Shown here one piece after another: positions 26,607 through 35,203 of a DNA stretch of 64,000 bases. The position numbers and the translations under genes were made by a program. Source of the stretch: UBA2210 sp036825195 (lineage in GTDB: Bacteria; Desulfobacterota; Syntrophia; Syntrophales; UBA2210); the NCBI GenBank assembly GCA_036825195.1, contig DAISYQ010000002.1, positions 62,001 to 126,000 on the forward strand, read 5' to 3'. Numbering within the stretch: the first letter of the stretch is position 1; the number at the start of each line of letters is the position of its first letter. The notes under the pieces were generated by a model. It worked only from the letters and a program-made list of their open reading frames with translations, was not told the origin of the DNA and did no database searches.

Positions 26607-27824
26607 ATGCCAACCTTTTCATACAGGGCCATCAATCAGAGCGGCGGCTCCGTTTCAGGTGTCCTCGAGGCAGATTCGGTTGAGGCGGCACAGGTCCGGT
26701 TGAGCGAGCAGGGATTTATCCCGTCCTCAGTGACGGAGGAACGTACTGCATCCGGCGGGTTAATGGGTAAGATACAGGCAGCACTGACGCCCGTCAAAAC
26801 GGAAGAGTTGATACTCTTTACGAAACAACTCAAGACCATGCTCGTTGCCGGATTGCCGATACTGAAGGTGCTTGAAGTACTCGAACATCAGACCGAAAAT
26901 CCAAAGCTGAAAAGCGCTGTAGCCTCCATGGCCGTTGATATAAAGGAGGGTACTTCCCTGTATGAGGTATTCGGGAAACATAAAGACATATTCTCTCCCC
27001 TCTATATCAGTATGATCAGGGCGGGTGAAACGAGTGGTACACTCCCGTCAGTTCTTGATCGCCTGGTCTATATACTGGATCACGAACATGGTGTGAGGTC
27101 GGATATCAAGGCGGCCATGCAATATCCCATCCTTGTCGTGATCGCCCTTGGCATAGCATTTTTTGTGCTCCTCACTTTCGTTATCCCCAAATTCGTCAAT
27201 ATTTTTAACAAGTCAGGCCTAGAACTTCCGCTGCCCACGGCAATCTGCTTGTATATGTACCGGTTTCTGCATGATTACTGGCTCATTCTGTTGGGTGGTG
27301 TTCTTGTTGCTTTTATGGTGCTGCGGTACTGGTTCAAGACCCAACCAGGACGATATGTAAAAGACGCCTTTCTTTTACGAGTACCCCTCATTGGACCTCT
27401 CTTTGTCAAGGCTGCCATGTCCCGTTTCGCGAGCATCTTTTCTATCCTGCAGGCAAGTGGAGTTACCGTCCTGAGTGCCCTCGATATCCTCTCCGGTACC
27501 ATCGGCAACGCCGCCATCAGCAGGGAATTTTCCCGGTTGAAAGAAAAGATAGAAGGAGGGAGAGGGATATCCGGGCCCCTGAGATCGGCGAAATACTTTA
27601 CTCCCATGGTAGTGGACATGATCGCCGTGGGTGAAGAATCAGGTCAGCTTGAAGAGATGCTTCAGGTTGTTTCCATGCATTATGACGACGAAGTGAAATA
27701 TGCCGTCAAGAGGTTATCCGATGCTGTCGGTCCGCTGTTGATCGTTTCTCTCGCGGCAGTAGTCGGCTTTTTCGCCATGGCCATATTCCTCCCCATGTGG
27801 GATCTCACCAAAATGGTCAAATAG
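26607..27824 (+). CDS. pilC: Pilus inner-membrane platform protein (PilC/GspF family)
   Basis: 405 residues, full family length. Two T2SSF repeats, each ending in a membrane span (near YPILVVIALGIAFFVLLTFV, about 172-192, and near SLAAVVGFFAMAIFLPMWD at the end), with a third span (DYWLILLGGVLVAFMVL). The repeat motif FTKQLKTMLVAGLPILKVLEVLE and its second copy ASIFSILQASGVTVLSALDIL are evident, and ETSGTLPSVLDRL/EESGQLEEML are the conserved turn. It sits 19 bp after pilB and would be turned by that ATPase during assembly. Confidence 0.92.
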   Translation: MPTFSYRAINQSGGSVSGVLEADSVEAAQVRLSEQGFIPSSVTEERTASGGLMGKIQAALTPVKTEELILFTKQLKTMLVAGLPILKVLEVLEHQTENPKLKSAVASMAVDIKEGTSLYEVFGKHKDIFSPLYISMIRAGETSGTLPSVLDRLVYILDHEHGVRSDIKAAMQYPILVVIALGIAFFVLLTFVIPKFVNIFNKSGLELPLPTAICLYMYRFLHDYWLILLGGVLVAFMVLRYWFKTQPGRYVKDAFLLRVPLIGPLFVKAAMSRFASIFSILQASGVTVLSALDILSGTIGNAAISREFSRLKEKIEGGRGISGPLRSAKYFTPMVVDMIAVGEESGQLEEMLQVVSMHYDDEVKYAVKRLSDAVGPLLIVSLAAVVGFFAMAIFLPMWDLTKMVK

Positions 27825-27844
27825 TAACTGAAACATTAGTAAAG

Positions 27845-29176
27845 ATGCCCCAAACAGAAAAAACTCGCAAAAGGCTTTTCGCGGACGCTTCCCGTTACAG
27901 GATAAGTCTCTCCATCATCGTCCCCGTTATCTTTTCAGGGATGTCGATCCTCTCATTCATGATCGCCCCGCATACGAGCGGTTCGTACCGTCTTTTAAAC
28001 GGCGCCGGGATAGCTATTCTCACTTTCCTGTGCGGTTACCTGGTGGTCCGGCTTATACTCAGGCCGATGAAACAGTTTGTGAAGGAGACGGAGCAGTGGC
28101 CGTCGCTCCGGGATTCTGTTGCCGAAAAGAAGCAGAAGGCCGATGACGACATCCAGCATTACGGACAGGTCCTGCGGCAGGTAACCGACATACTGGGAAA
28201 GGTTGAATCGGAGAAGCTCTTTCCGGAGATGATCGGTCAAAGCACGGTCATACGCGGGGTGTTCAGCCAGATACTGAAGGTCGCCCCAACCGATACAACG
28301 GTCCTTATCATGGGCGAGACCGGCACAGGGAAGGAGTTAGCCGCAACAAGTATTTACCGACACAGCCTTCGAGCGGATCAGCCTTTTGTAACGATCAATT
28401 GCGTTACTATCCCCGCTAATCTTCTTGAAAGTGAGCTGTTTGGGTATGAGAAAGGCGCTTTCACGGGTGCGACCGCGCGGAAGAAGGGCAAGTTTGAACT
28501 GGCCGAAGGCGGAACAATCTTTCTGGACGAGATCGGAGATATGCCCCTTGAGACACAGGCAAAGCTGCTGCGGGTACTTCAGGAAAAGAGCTTCGAACGA
28601 CTCGGCGGCAACCGGCCCATACAGGTGGATGTTCGCTTTATCGCCGCCACAAATAAGGACCTGTCTAAGATGGTCAAGGAGGGAAGCTTCAGGGAAGACC
28701 TGTATTACCGCCTCAATGTATTCCCCATAGTTCTGCCCCCGCTCAGAGAACGGGAAGACATCACGGCGCTGGCCGATTATTTTCTGAAAGGGGCATCCAA
28801 GCCGGTCAAGATCTCACCGGATGCCATGGAACGTCTCAAGGAGTATTCATGGCCCGGTAATGTGAGGGAACTGCAGAGCGCCATAGAGCGAGCCGCCCTG
28901 ATCGCCGAATCGGGCGTTATTGAAACGGAAAACCTCCCGGCAACTATACTGGACAGTGGCGACATGAAGCCTTCCGCCGAATTAAAGGAAGGGGTATCGA
29001 TCGATGATCAGTTACAACGGCTTGAAAAGAGGATGATAATCAGAGCCCTCCTGAGGGCCGACGGTAAACAGATAAAAGCGGCACAGCTTCTCGGAATCAA
29101 AGAGCGCAGTCTCTGGCACCGGATACGGAAATATGAAATAGATGTACCATCGCTGAAAAAACAACAAAATATGTAG
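27845..29176 (+). CDS. Membrane-bound sigma-54-dependent activator
   Basis: 443 residues from ATG 27845; a GTG at 27797 inside pilC is possible but lacks a ribosome site. Two N-terminal spans (about 16-42 and 50-70) replace the usual receiver domain, then a linker helix, the AAA+ domain with Walker A GETGTGKE (about 158), the sigma-54 contact loop GAFTGA intact and Walker B GTIFLDEIGD, and a Fis-type helix-turn-helix (IKAAQLLGIKERSLWHRIRK) at the end. With no receiver, the signal must come through the membrane part or a partner. A -24/-12 promoter in front of the pilin gene lies 270 bp downstream. Confidence 0.85.
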   Translation: MPQTEKTRKRLFADASRYRISLSIIVPVIFSGMSILSFMIAPHTSGSYRLLNGAGIAILTFLCGYLVVRLILRPMKQFVKETEQWPSLRDSVAEKKQKADDDIQHYGQVLRQVTDILGKVESEKLFPEMIGQSTVIRGVFSQILKVAPTDTTVLIMGETGTGKELAATSIYRHSLRADQPFVTINCVTIPANLLESELFGYEKGAFTGATARKKGKFELAEGGTIFLDEIGDMPLETQAKLLRVLQEKSFERLGGNRPIQVDVRFIAATNKDLSKMVKEGSFREDLYYRLNVFPIVLPPLREREDITALADYFLKGASKPVKISPDAMERLKEYSWPGNVRELQSAIERAALIAESGVIETENLPATILDSGDMKPSAELKEGVSIDDQLQRLEKRMIIRALLRADGKQIKAAQLLGIKERSLWHRIRKYEIDVPSLKKQQNM

Positions 29177-29340
29177 GAAATTCCCCAATATTTGGAGGAA
29201 TAAACACAGAGCAGTAGGTTTGTCAAGGGATTACAGCACGTTCCGTTTTGTACGCATAAAGTAGTAATTTGAAGAGAGATAATGTTAATTGCCTGTCAAA
29301 GAAAAAGTCAAGTCACTGTTTCCAATTGTTCGAGATAGAC

Positions 29341-29364
29341 TAGTTATTGCAGCTAGTTATGCAA
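29341..29364 (+). promoter_or_regulatory. Candidate upstream activator site for the pilin promoter
   Basis: TTGCA (29347-29351) and TGCAA (29360-29364) form an inverted repeat with 8 bp between, overlapping two near-identical direct copies of TAGTTATTGCA. The centre is about 115 bp upstream of the expected start of transcription, the normal range for enhancer sites of sigma-54 activators. Whether the neighbouring activator binds here is inferred. Confidence 0.4.
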
Positions 29365-29446
29365 TATCATGGAGATAGTCGAATCTCTTTAAAGAGTGTG
29401 CGTTACAGGGAGGAAAGGAAATGGTCGTATAAAAATTAAACAAATA

Positions 29447-29462
29447 TGGCATGAAACATGCT
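29447..29462 (+). promoter_or_regulatory. Sigma-54 (-24/-12) promoter of the pilin gene
   Basis: TGGCATGAAACATGCT: the invariant GG (29448-29449) and GC (29460-29461) are separated by exactly 10 bp, and the -24 half TGGCA is perfect. It lies 82 bp upstream of the pilin ATG and right behind the sigma-54 activator gene, as in PilR/PilA systems. The -12 half (ATGCT) departs from TTGCA at its first base. The 367-bp gap 29177-29543 holds this promoter and the candidate activator site and no gene. Confidence 0.75.
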
Positions 29463-29543
29463 TATTAGATTGACACAACTTGTTGGATATATTAGAAGTA
29501 CGGGAAAAACTTAAAAAACACAACGGAAAGGGAGGAATACAAA

Positions 29544-29939
29544 ATGAACAAGAAGTTGAGGAATCAAAAGGGTTTTACGTTGATCGAGATCATTGCTGTT
29601 CTGATCATCCTGGGTATCTTGGCGGCGGTAGCTGTTCCTAAATATATCGATTTGCAGGCTGATGCAAAGATAAAGGCAGCATCCGGACAGGTCGCAGAGG
29701 TCAAGGGGACGTTGCAGTCGGGATGGGCCAAGGCGCTCCTGGCGGCTAACGGGGGAGCTGTCACAACTGCTCAAGTAATAGCCAGCGCTAGCTTGGTGGT
29801 TGGTAGTCAAACTCTCGGAACGGCACCTGATGTTTGGACCGTAACCTTGGGAGGGACATCTCCAAATATCACAATTGCTGTGTCACAGCGTGGCTCTGAC
29901 ACGGGTTACGCGGCATCAGGTACGTGGGTTCTACCCTGA
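29544..29939 (+). CDS. pilA: Type IV major pilin
   Basis: 131 residues. Short leader MNKKLRNQKG, cleavage before F in KG/FTLIEIIAVLIILG, Glu at mature position 5, and the long hydrophobic helix followed by AAVAVPKYIDLQADAK. The globular part is small and has no cysteine, so the usual C-terminal disulfide loop is absent. It is longer than the truncated Geobacter PilA-N but shorter than most type IVa pilins. Ribosome site GGGAGG, sigma-54 promoter upstream, strong terminator downstream: it forms its own highly regulated unit, consistent with the major subunit. Confidence 0.9.
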   Translation: MNKKLRNQKGFTLIEIIAVLIILGILAAVAVPKYIDLQADAKIKAASGQVAEVKGTLQSGWAKALLAANGGAVTTAQVIASASLVVGSQTLGTAPDVWTVTLGGTSPNITIAVSQRGSDTGYAASGTWVLP

Positions 29940-29971
29940 TAAAATTTAAATACACGCAATTTATTCAGTGG

Positions 29972-30009
29972 ATAGGAGGACACTTTTTGTGGTGTCCTCC
30001 TATTTTTTT
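29972..30009 (+). terminator. Terminator after the pilin gene
   Basis: A 12-bp perfect stem, ATAGGAGGACAC (29972-29983) with its complement at 29992-30003, followed by a run of T to 30009. It lies 33 bp after the pilin stop and ends at the converging gene on the other strand, whose own transcripts it may also stop. Confidence 0.85.
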
Positions 30010-32089
30010 ATGGCATCTGTTTTTGCAGAGAGCAGCGGATGACCTGTAACAGGTGGTGTGGATCAGGGGTATACACCTTGATCGATACATCAGTTACATA
30101 TGAGTTGATGAACTCATTCCACCCCTTTTTTCTTTTCAGGAACATAAGCCTGCCAACTGTTTCATTGAGATCGTCTATGTTTCCCAACGAGTAATAAATC
30201 TCCGCCAAAGCAAGGTTCACTTCTATATCGTGGATGTCATAGGACAGGCACCGTTCCATGTAGGATTGTGCCGCATGATAGTCATCTTGAGATAAATAAG
30301 CGGCACCTATGATTTTATATACCTTTATTATATCTGGCGGATTAATCCGAAGAACTGCCCGGCACTCCTCGATGGCCTCTTGCGCCTTCCCTTGTTTGAG
30401 TAGCGAAAGCCCCAGTACGCTGTGAAGTTCATCGTTATCGGGCCATCGTTCGACGGTATTCCTGAGTGTATTTTCTGCTTCTCCTGGCGAACCCATGCCA
30501 ATGAGGCTCAGTGCAAGGCCCTTCCATGCCGCCGGATTCCCATCCCAGATCGCGAGGGCCTGACGATAAAGATCGGCCGCGACGGAAAAATCCTTGTATC
30601 TGTTTAATCGTATCGTGGCAAGATTATGCCATGTATCGAAATGATTCGATTTATTGAAGTGCATCCCTTTATTTGATGCTTCAATAAATGCCGCCTCAGC
30701 TTTGTCCAGAAGACCCAAGGCAGCATAACTTTTTCCCAAGTGGGTGTATGGCCGAGCCAGTCCGGGGCTTTTTTTTGCGTTATCAGACCATAGAAGAACC
30801 GGATATTCAAACAGGGAATTCCGCATGAAGACGGTGTGACCCTGTGCCGCAAGAAGGAAGGTGAAAACGGCAACCATCGTGAACTGGATCGTTTTTTTAT
30901 AAGAAAAGTAATTAGTTACATGCAGCATTAATATAACGATCGGAATAAAGAAAAGCATGGAAGGGATATAGTTCCTGTGTTCGTATATCAATTCAAGCGG
31001 GATAATTGAACCTTCAATAATGTGGTTCACAAAGAAGAAGAGAACGCAAAAAGAGATAAGTGGTCTTTTTCGGGCGATGCATACGGCAATACCGATGCAG
31101 ATAATTATAAAGATGATGGCCGGAAAGGTGCTCCACGGGTTGAACAATGCGGTTGATATCTCAACATCATGAAGGAGTGTGAGGCGTGATTCCAGCGGAT
31201 ATAGAAGGAGCGTTATGTAAAAGATGACGATCCTCGGTTCTGTCAGGAGTCTCTCGGTAAGTGAAAAAGGTCTTTCTTTATACCCGTCCATAATGGATGA
31301 CAAATCGGTGTAGAGAAGGCCGATGATAACAACGAGGAGTAGTACAGGAACGATAATCTTGATGTTTTTATTGATATTATCACGTGTTATGCCCTGAATA
31401 AGCAGCAAGTCGTAAAGCCATGCACATACCGGCAGCATAACGATATTCTCTTTGGTGAGAAAACCGGATGCGGCGGAGATGACACACAGTAAGCCGAAAA
31501 GAATATATTTCCACAATCGATCTGCGGTTCTCACCTTGAGATAGAAATACATGGCCATGATATAGAAGAGCCCTCCCATGCTGGCCATCCGCTGGACGAT
31601 GTATGTTACGGCAGTAACCTGCAATGGACTGGTAGCCCAAAAGAATGTGGCCATAAGAGCTATAGCGTACGATGAGGATCCATATTTATCCCGAAGCAAC
31701 GGAAGTTTGAGGGTATTGAATATAAAGAGAAACAGAAAGACGGATGACAGATAATGGATAATAAAGTTGACAAGGTGATACCCGAAAACATTCAACTTGT
31801 CGAAGTAGTAATTCAGGGCGAAGCTGAGATATGCCAGGGGGCGGGAGATATAGTCGCTTCCTGGAGCATAAAAGGTTTTTTTGATTTCTGACCAGTCAAG
31901 TGACTTCAGAAATATATGCCTGTTTTCAACGATATTCGTATAATCGTCATAATGCCATTCCCCGTGAAAGCTATTTGAGTAGATGACAATCAGGAATACA
32001 AAGAGGGCGATATATGCAAACGCGTAGTTCCTGCCATCGGGAAAACGCCACCTGATATTCAGATCAAATCCGTTCTCTTTCGTTATCAT
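30008..32089 (-). CDS. TMTC-like membrane glycosyltransferase with TPR domain
   Basis: About 693 residues. I start at ATG 32089, 6 bp after AAGGAG; the GTG 6 bp upstream overlaps that site. The N-terminal half has about ten membrane spans and a GT-C-type first loop with adjacent acids (WHYDDYTNIVENRHI, about 48-62), as in TMTC/PMT-like lipid-linked sugar transferases. The C-terminal 250 residues are TPR repeats (YTHLGKSYAALGLLDKAEAAF; GMGSPGEAENTLRNTVE; GLSLLKQGKAQEAIEECRAVL). Such proteins next to pilin genes often glycosylate pilin, an inference here. Overlaps the upstream gene by 26 bp. Confidence 0.78.
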   Translation of the reverse strand: MITKENGFDLNIRWRFPDGRNYAFAYIALFVFLIVIYSNSFHGEWHYDDYTNIVENRHIFLKSLDWSEIKKTFYAPGSDYISRPLAYLSFALNYYFDKLNVFGYHLVNFIIHYLSSVFLFLFIFNTLKLPLLRDKYGSSSYAIALMATFFWATSPLQVTAVTYIVQRMASMGGLFYIMAMYFYLKVRTADRLWKYILFGLLCVISAASGFLTKENIVMLPVCAWLYDLLLIQGITRDNINKNIKIIVPVLLLVVIIGLLYTDLSSIMDGYKERPFSLTERLLTEPRIVIFYITLLLYPLESRLTLLHDVEISTALFNPWSTFPAIIFIIICIGIAVCIARKRPLISFCVLFFFVNHIIEGSIIPLELIYEHRNYIPSMLFFIPIVILMLHVTNYFSYKKTIQFTMVAVFTFLLAAQGHTVFMRNSLFEYPVLLWSDNAKKSPGLARPYTHLGKSYAALGLLDKAEAAFIEASNKGMHFNKSNHFDTWHNLATIRLNRYKDFSVAADLYRQALAIWDGNPAAWKGLALSLIGMGSPGEAENTLRNTVERWPDNDELHSVLGLSLLKQGKAQEAIEECRAVLRINPPDIIKVYKIIGAAYLSQDDYHAAQSYMERCLSYDIHDIEVNLALAEIYYSLGNIDDLNETVGRLMFLKRKKGWNEFINSYVTDVSIKVYTPDPHHLLQVIRCSLQKQMP

Positions 32090-33026
32090 CGTCACTCCTT
32101 CCTGTATTGTTCGTCAGCTCCCGGGTAAGGATAAAGCTGAAGACCGGTCCCATAGTAAAGATCGGGATCAGGGAAGCTACCCTGATGAGCAGGGACGCCA
32201 TCAGGCCGAGGCTTGTTCCGATGCCGAACATTCCTGACGTCAGGCTGATAATTGCCTCCTGAATTCCGAAATTACTGGGCGTCAGATTCAAGAGGATGGA
32301 AAAGATTGAAAGGAGGCTTATGAGGAAAACCGCTCCGAAAGAGACAGGAAAATCAGCTAACGCCGTAAATGCTATCCAGAAAGAAAGCCCGTTTAATAAA
32401 ATACCTATCAAGGAATATATCACCAGTTTCAAGATCAGAATCCTGTCCGCCTTTATAAGAACCCATCCATCAATTATATTATTGATAACTACAGTGAGGC
32501 GGTTAATCCGTAAAAACCTTACCGGAGGGAGGATAATCACAATTGAAATTATTAATACAACCGCAATTAAAAATGAAATCACCTGTCGATAAAACGTAAA
32601 ATCTTCTCCGAACATTATAACGGTAAGAACACCAACGGCACCGATAGTCCCAAAGTATATCAGGTAGTTTGCCGCAAGAAGTGACGCAAACTGTGTGTAA
32701 GGGAAAGCGTGACGATGTTTCAAATAGGCGGCACGTGCGATCATCCCACCTGAAAAGGGGGACAGGTAATTCCCCATTGTTGTCACGATGGAGAGGCCGA
32801 ACCATTCCTTTGGTTTCAGAAATGTTCCGAACTTGGAGGCAAACTCACGGAGTAACAGCCCATTGATTACCTGAAACAGGATTCTGATTATTATGAGAAA
32901 GATGATATTCAATAAGCTGACATTTCTAAGAAATCTGAGAGAATAGGGCTGATAATAAATATATGTTGATATTGCCGCAACAACAAGTATTACAACAGCA
33001 ACAGACCATGCGCGACTCTGAATCAT
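32064..33026 (-). CDS. Flippase-like integral membrane protein (LPG-synthase TM region family)
   Basis: 320 residues with about eight membrane spans. The family motif is visible as SPFSGGMIARAAYLKHRH (about 103-120) and NLTPSNFGIQEAIISL (about 252-267), typical of the UPF0104/lysylphosphatidylglycerol-synthetase transmembrane region (DUF6311/AglD neighbourhood), without the soluble synthetase domain. Members often occur in glycosylation clusters and are proposed to move lipid-linked intermediates. It is read with the TMTC-like gene downstream (26-bp overlap) and lies downstream of the glycosyltransferases. Confidence 0.75.
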   Translation of the reverse strand: MIQSRAWSVAVVILVVAAISTYIYYQPYSLRFLRNVSLLNIIFLIIIRILFQVINGLLLREFASKFGTFLKPKEWFGLSIVTTMGNYLSPFSGGMIARAAYLKHRHAFPYTQFASLLAANYLIYFGTIGAVGVLTVIMFGEDFTFYRQVISFLIAVVLIISIVIILPPVRFLRINRLTVVINNIIDGWVLIKADRILILKLVIYSLIGILLNGLSFWIAFTALADFPVSFGAVFLISLLSIFSILLNLTPSNFGIQEAIISLTSGMFGIGTSLGLMASLLIRVASLIPIFTMGPVFSFILTRELTNNTGRSDDDNERERI

Positions 33027-33180
33027 AGGTAGCCCTTTATACTATAATTATAACGATCTTCTATCCTATACCTTTATAGAATAATATGTTCGATTTCTGC
33101 ATTGTTGAATAACTATCTATGATAGAGGCTATCATGATAAAAATATCAAGACTTACCACAATAACCTGTAAGGAGTGTTT

Positions 33181-34020
33181 TTATTTTGTACAAACACCCA
33201 ACAAATCAATATTATCTTCAACATCATTTTGGGTAATATGGAAATCTTTCAATGTATATTGTTGTAAAAAATTATTTTTATTTTCATTGTTACGGTTTCG
33301 GGCAACAATCTTTTTCAGAAAATCGATAACTTGGGGTTTAAACTGTTCCGGTATTAAATTTCTGACATATAATGGATCAAGGGAATTTATCCTTTTAATC
33401 TGTTCTACTCTTTCTCTCTCAATTTTTTGTATTTCATCATTTCCACGAATTCCCCAAATTGTCACATCGGGAAATGTACCAATTAAGATATCTTTTAATA
33501 AACTTGCAGAATATTCTCTTACATGAAACCGGTTCCAGGGACGTTGCCCTCGTTTTAATCGATATTCTCTGTTTGGGGTAGTAAGGATAAAGAGAGAGGA
33601 TTGTTTCAATACTCTATGGATCTCTGAAATATACTTTTTATCGTTTTGAATGTGTTCAATTACCTGAAAAGAGATGACTGCATCAAAGGTGTTGGTATCG
33701 TATGGAATATTAATACCATTGTAGGTTCTGAAAATACAGTTTTCTGAGGCATACTTACTCAAAGCGTGATTAATCGTCTTTATGTCTATATCCAACCCGA
33801 TAATCTTTTTAACATGTTGAGATAACAAATGAGAACCATATCCTTCACCACATCCTACTTCCAATACAAGACTGTCCTTTGGCACCATACTCTTTGCAAA
33901 TTCATAGGCGAACAAATGCCGTAAGTAAAGAAGATAGTCCACACAAGTCTCAATATTTTCGGGGATTATCCGTTCTCCTGTTTTTTTAATACCTTTTCCC
34001 ACATTTTCCTTCGGGCGCAT
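33181..34020 (-). CDS. Class I SAM-dependent methyltransferase of a glycosylation cassette
   Basis: 279 residues. Motif I LVLEVGCGEGYGSHLL (about 52-67), acid-bearing GLDIDIKTI, and motif IV FDAVISFQVIEHIQNDKKYISEIHRVLKQ are of the Methyltransf_11 type, used for sugars, lipids and small molecules. The N-terminal GERIIPE motif is common in methyltransferases of polysaccharide clusters. The gene and the next one upstream are visibly richer in A and T than the genes on either side, suggesting separate acquisition. Ribosome site weak (GGAG, 12 bp away). Confidence 0.75.
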   Translation of the reverse strand: MRPKENVGKGIKKTGERIIPENIETCVDYLLYLRHLFAYEFAKSMVPKDSLVLEVGCGEGYGSHLLSQHVKKIIGLDIDIKTINHALSKYASENCIFRTYNGINIPYDTNTFDAVISFQVIEHIQNDKKYISEIHRVLKQSSLFILTTPNREYRLKRGQRPWNRFHVREYSASLLKDILIGTFPDVTIWGIRGNDEIQKIERERVEQIKRINSLDPLYVRNLIPEQFKPQVIDFLKKIVARNRNNENKNNFLQQYTLKDFHITQNDVEDNIDLLGVCTK

Positions 34021-34043
34021 AAAGTGATACTGACACTCCCTAT

Positions 34044-35174
34044 TTATTTTTCACCAGTTGTTTCATATTCGTCGGATAAATCGTATTTTCTGAATAGAGC
34101 AGAAAGGATTCCTTCTATACAAGCAATCGAAAAAATCTTTCTGTACAGGTCCAGTCCCTTATTTCCTATAACAGGCAATTTATCCTGATTCTCAAAACAC
34201 CAGAGGATTGCTCCTGCAAGATCCCTTTCGTTTCCCTGCGAAACCAACAGGCAATTATCCTTATCTATGAAACCATAATCATGCTCGATCTTACCCACTA
34301 TTACGGTTTTGCCCATAGCTAAAGATTGAAAGGTTTTTCCGGTGACAACACGACACGCCTGACCAGTGTTACCAAAGGGGCCTCCCAGGCAAACATCCGC
34401 TTGGTGTATCACATCTGGAAGTTGTTCAAAAGGAACCCATTTTTTATGGATAATATTATTGAGACCTAATCTTTTCTTCATTGCGTTAAAATTTCTAAGG
34501 GCTTTACCGTCTCCTCCGATAATGGTAAAGCATATTGGCTTATCTTGTAATAAATATGCAACTGTCAGAATAATGTTTATGCCGTGAAGCGGAAGGAATG
34601 AACCGTAAAAGAGGACATTTAAAAGATCCTTCTTTTGGACTTCATTACCTGAAGGAATCATTTTAAACAAATCCTCGTCAGTTCCTACATGAACCGCATA
34701 GATTTTTTTTTCCTCCTTTTTGAACAGGTTTGAGAAAAACTTCCTATGAATAACCGTATCAGTCAGTACTATGTCTGAGTATTTCAGAATTGATTTTTCA
34801 TAGTAATATATTAATCTTTCGATAAATCTACCCTTTTTGAACAGTTTCTTTTCACTAATCAAACTGTCGTATGGAGACATCATATGATCAAGAATGAGCG
34901 GTTTCCCGATGGTCAATATTCGCACAATCCAGAATATTTCATAACCACGGAATCCTAGAATATAATAATCGGGTTTCTTTGTGCTTCTGATTGCAAACAA
35001 CCTGGATATTGTTTGTATATAGCGAAAGATTCCTTTTGTAGTATTGACAGCTTCAAACAGTACTACATTGTCCATTCTTTTCAGTGCGCAGGTGAGAGTT
35101 TTTGTTCTGACATAATTGGGACACCGATATGATAAGATATAACATACCTTTGTTTTTTTGTTTTTATTACGCAT
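34044..35174 (-). CDS. Glycosyltransferase, GT4-like
   Basis: 376 residues with a two-domain GT-B layout. The N-terminal domain starts KVCYILSYRCPNYVRTKTL; the linker region carries the phrase YAVHVGTDEDLFKMIPSG (about 172-189), where GT4 enzymes switch domains, then NVLFYGSFLPLHGINIIL and the acceptor/donor loop LGGPFGNTGQACRVVTGKTF with the nucleotide-sugar region. The classical EX7E motif is not clear; QACRVVTGKTFQSLAMGK fills that place. AT-rich like the methyltransferase gene. Sugar specificity unknown. Confidence 0.72.
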   Translation of the reverse strand: MRNKNKKTKVCYILSYRCPNYVRTKTLTCALKRMDNVVLFEAVNTTKGIFRYIQTISRLFAIRSTKKPDYYILGFRGYEIFWIVRILTIGKPLILDHMMSPYDSLISEKKLFKKGRFIERLIYYYEKSILKYSDIVLTDTVIHRKFFSNLFKKEEKKIYAVHVGTDEDLFKMIPSGNEVQKKDLLNVLFYGSFLPLHGINIILTVAYLLQDKPICFTIIGGDGKALRNFNAMKKRLGLNNIIHKKWVPFEQLPDVIHQADVCLGGPFGNTGQACRVVTGKTFQSLAMGKTVIVGKIEHDYGFIDKDNCLLVSQGNERDLAGAILWCFENQDKLPVIGNKGLDLYRKIFSIACIEGILSALFRKYDLSDEYETTGEK

Positions 35175-35203
35175 CCTCTTTCGCCATGATTATGACAGGT
35201 TTG

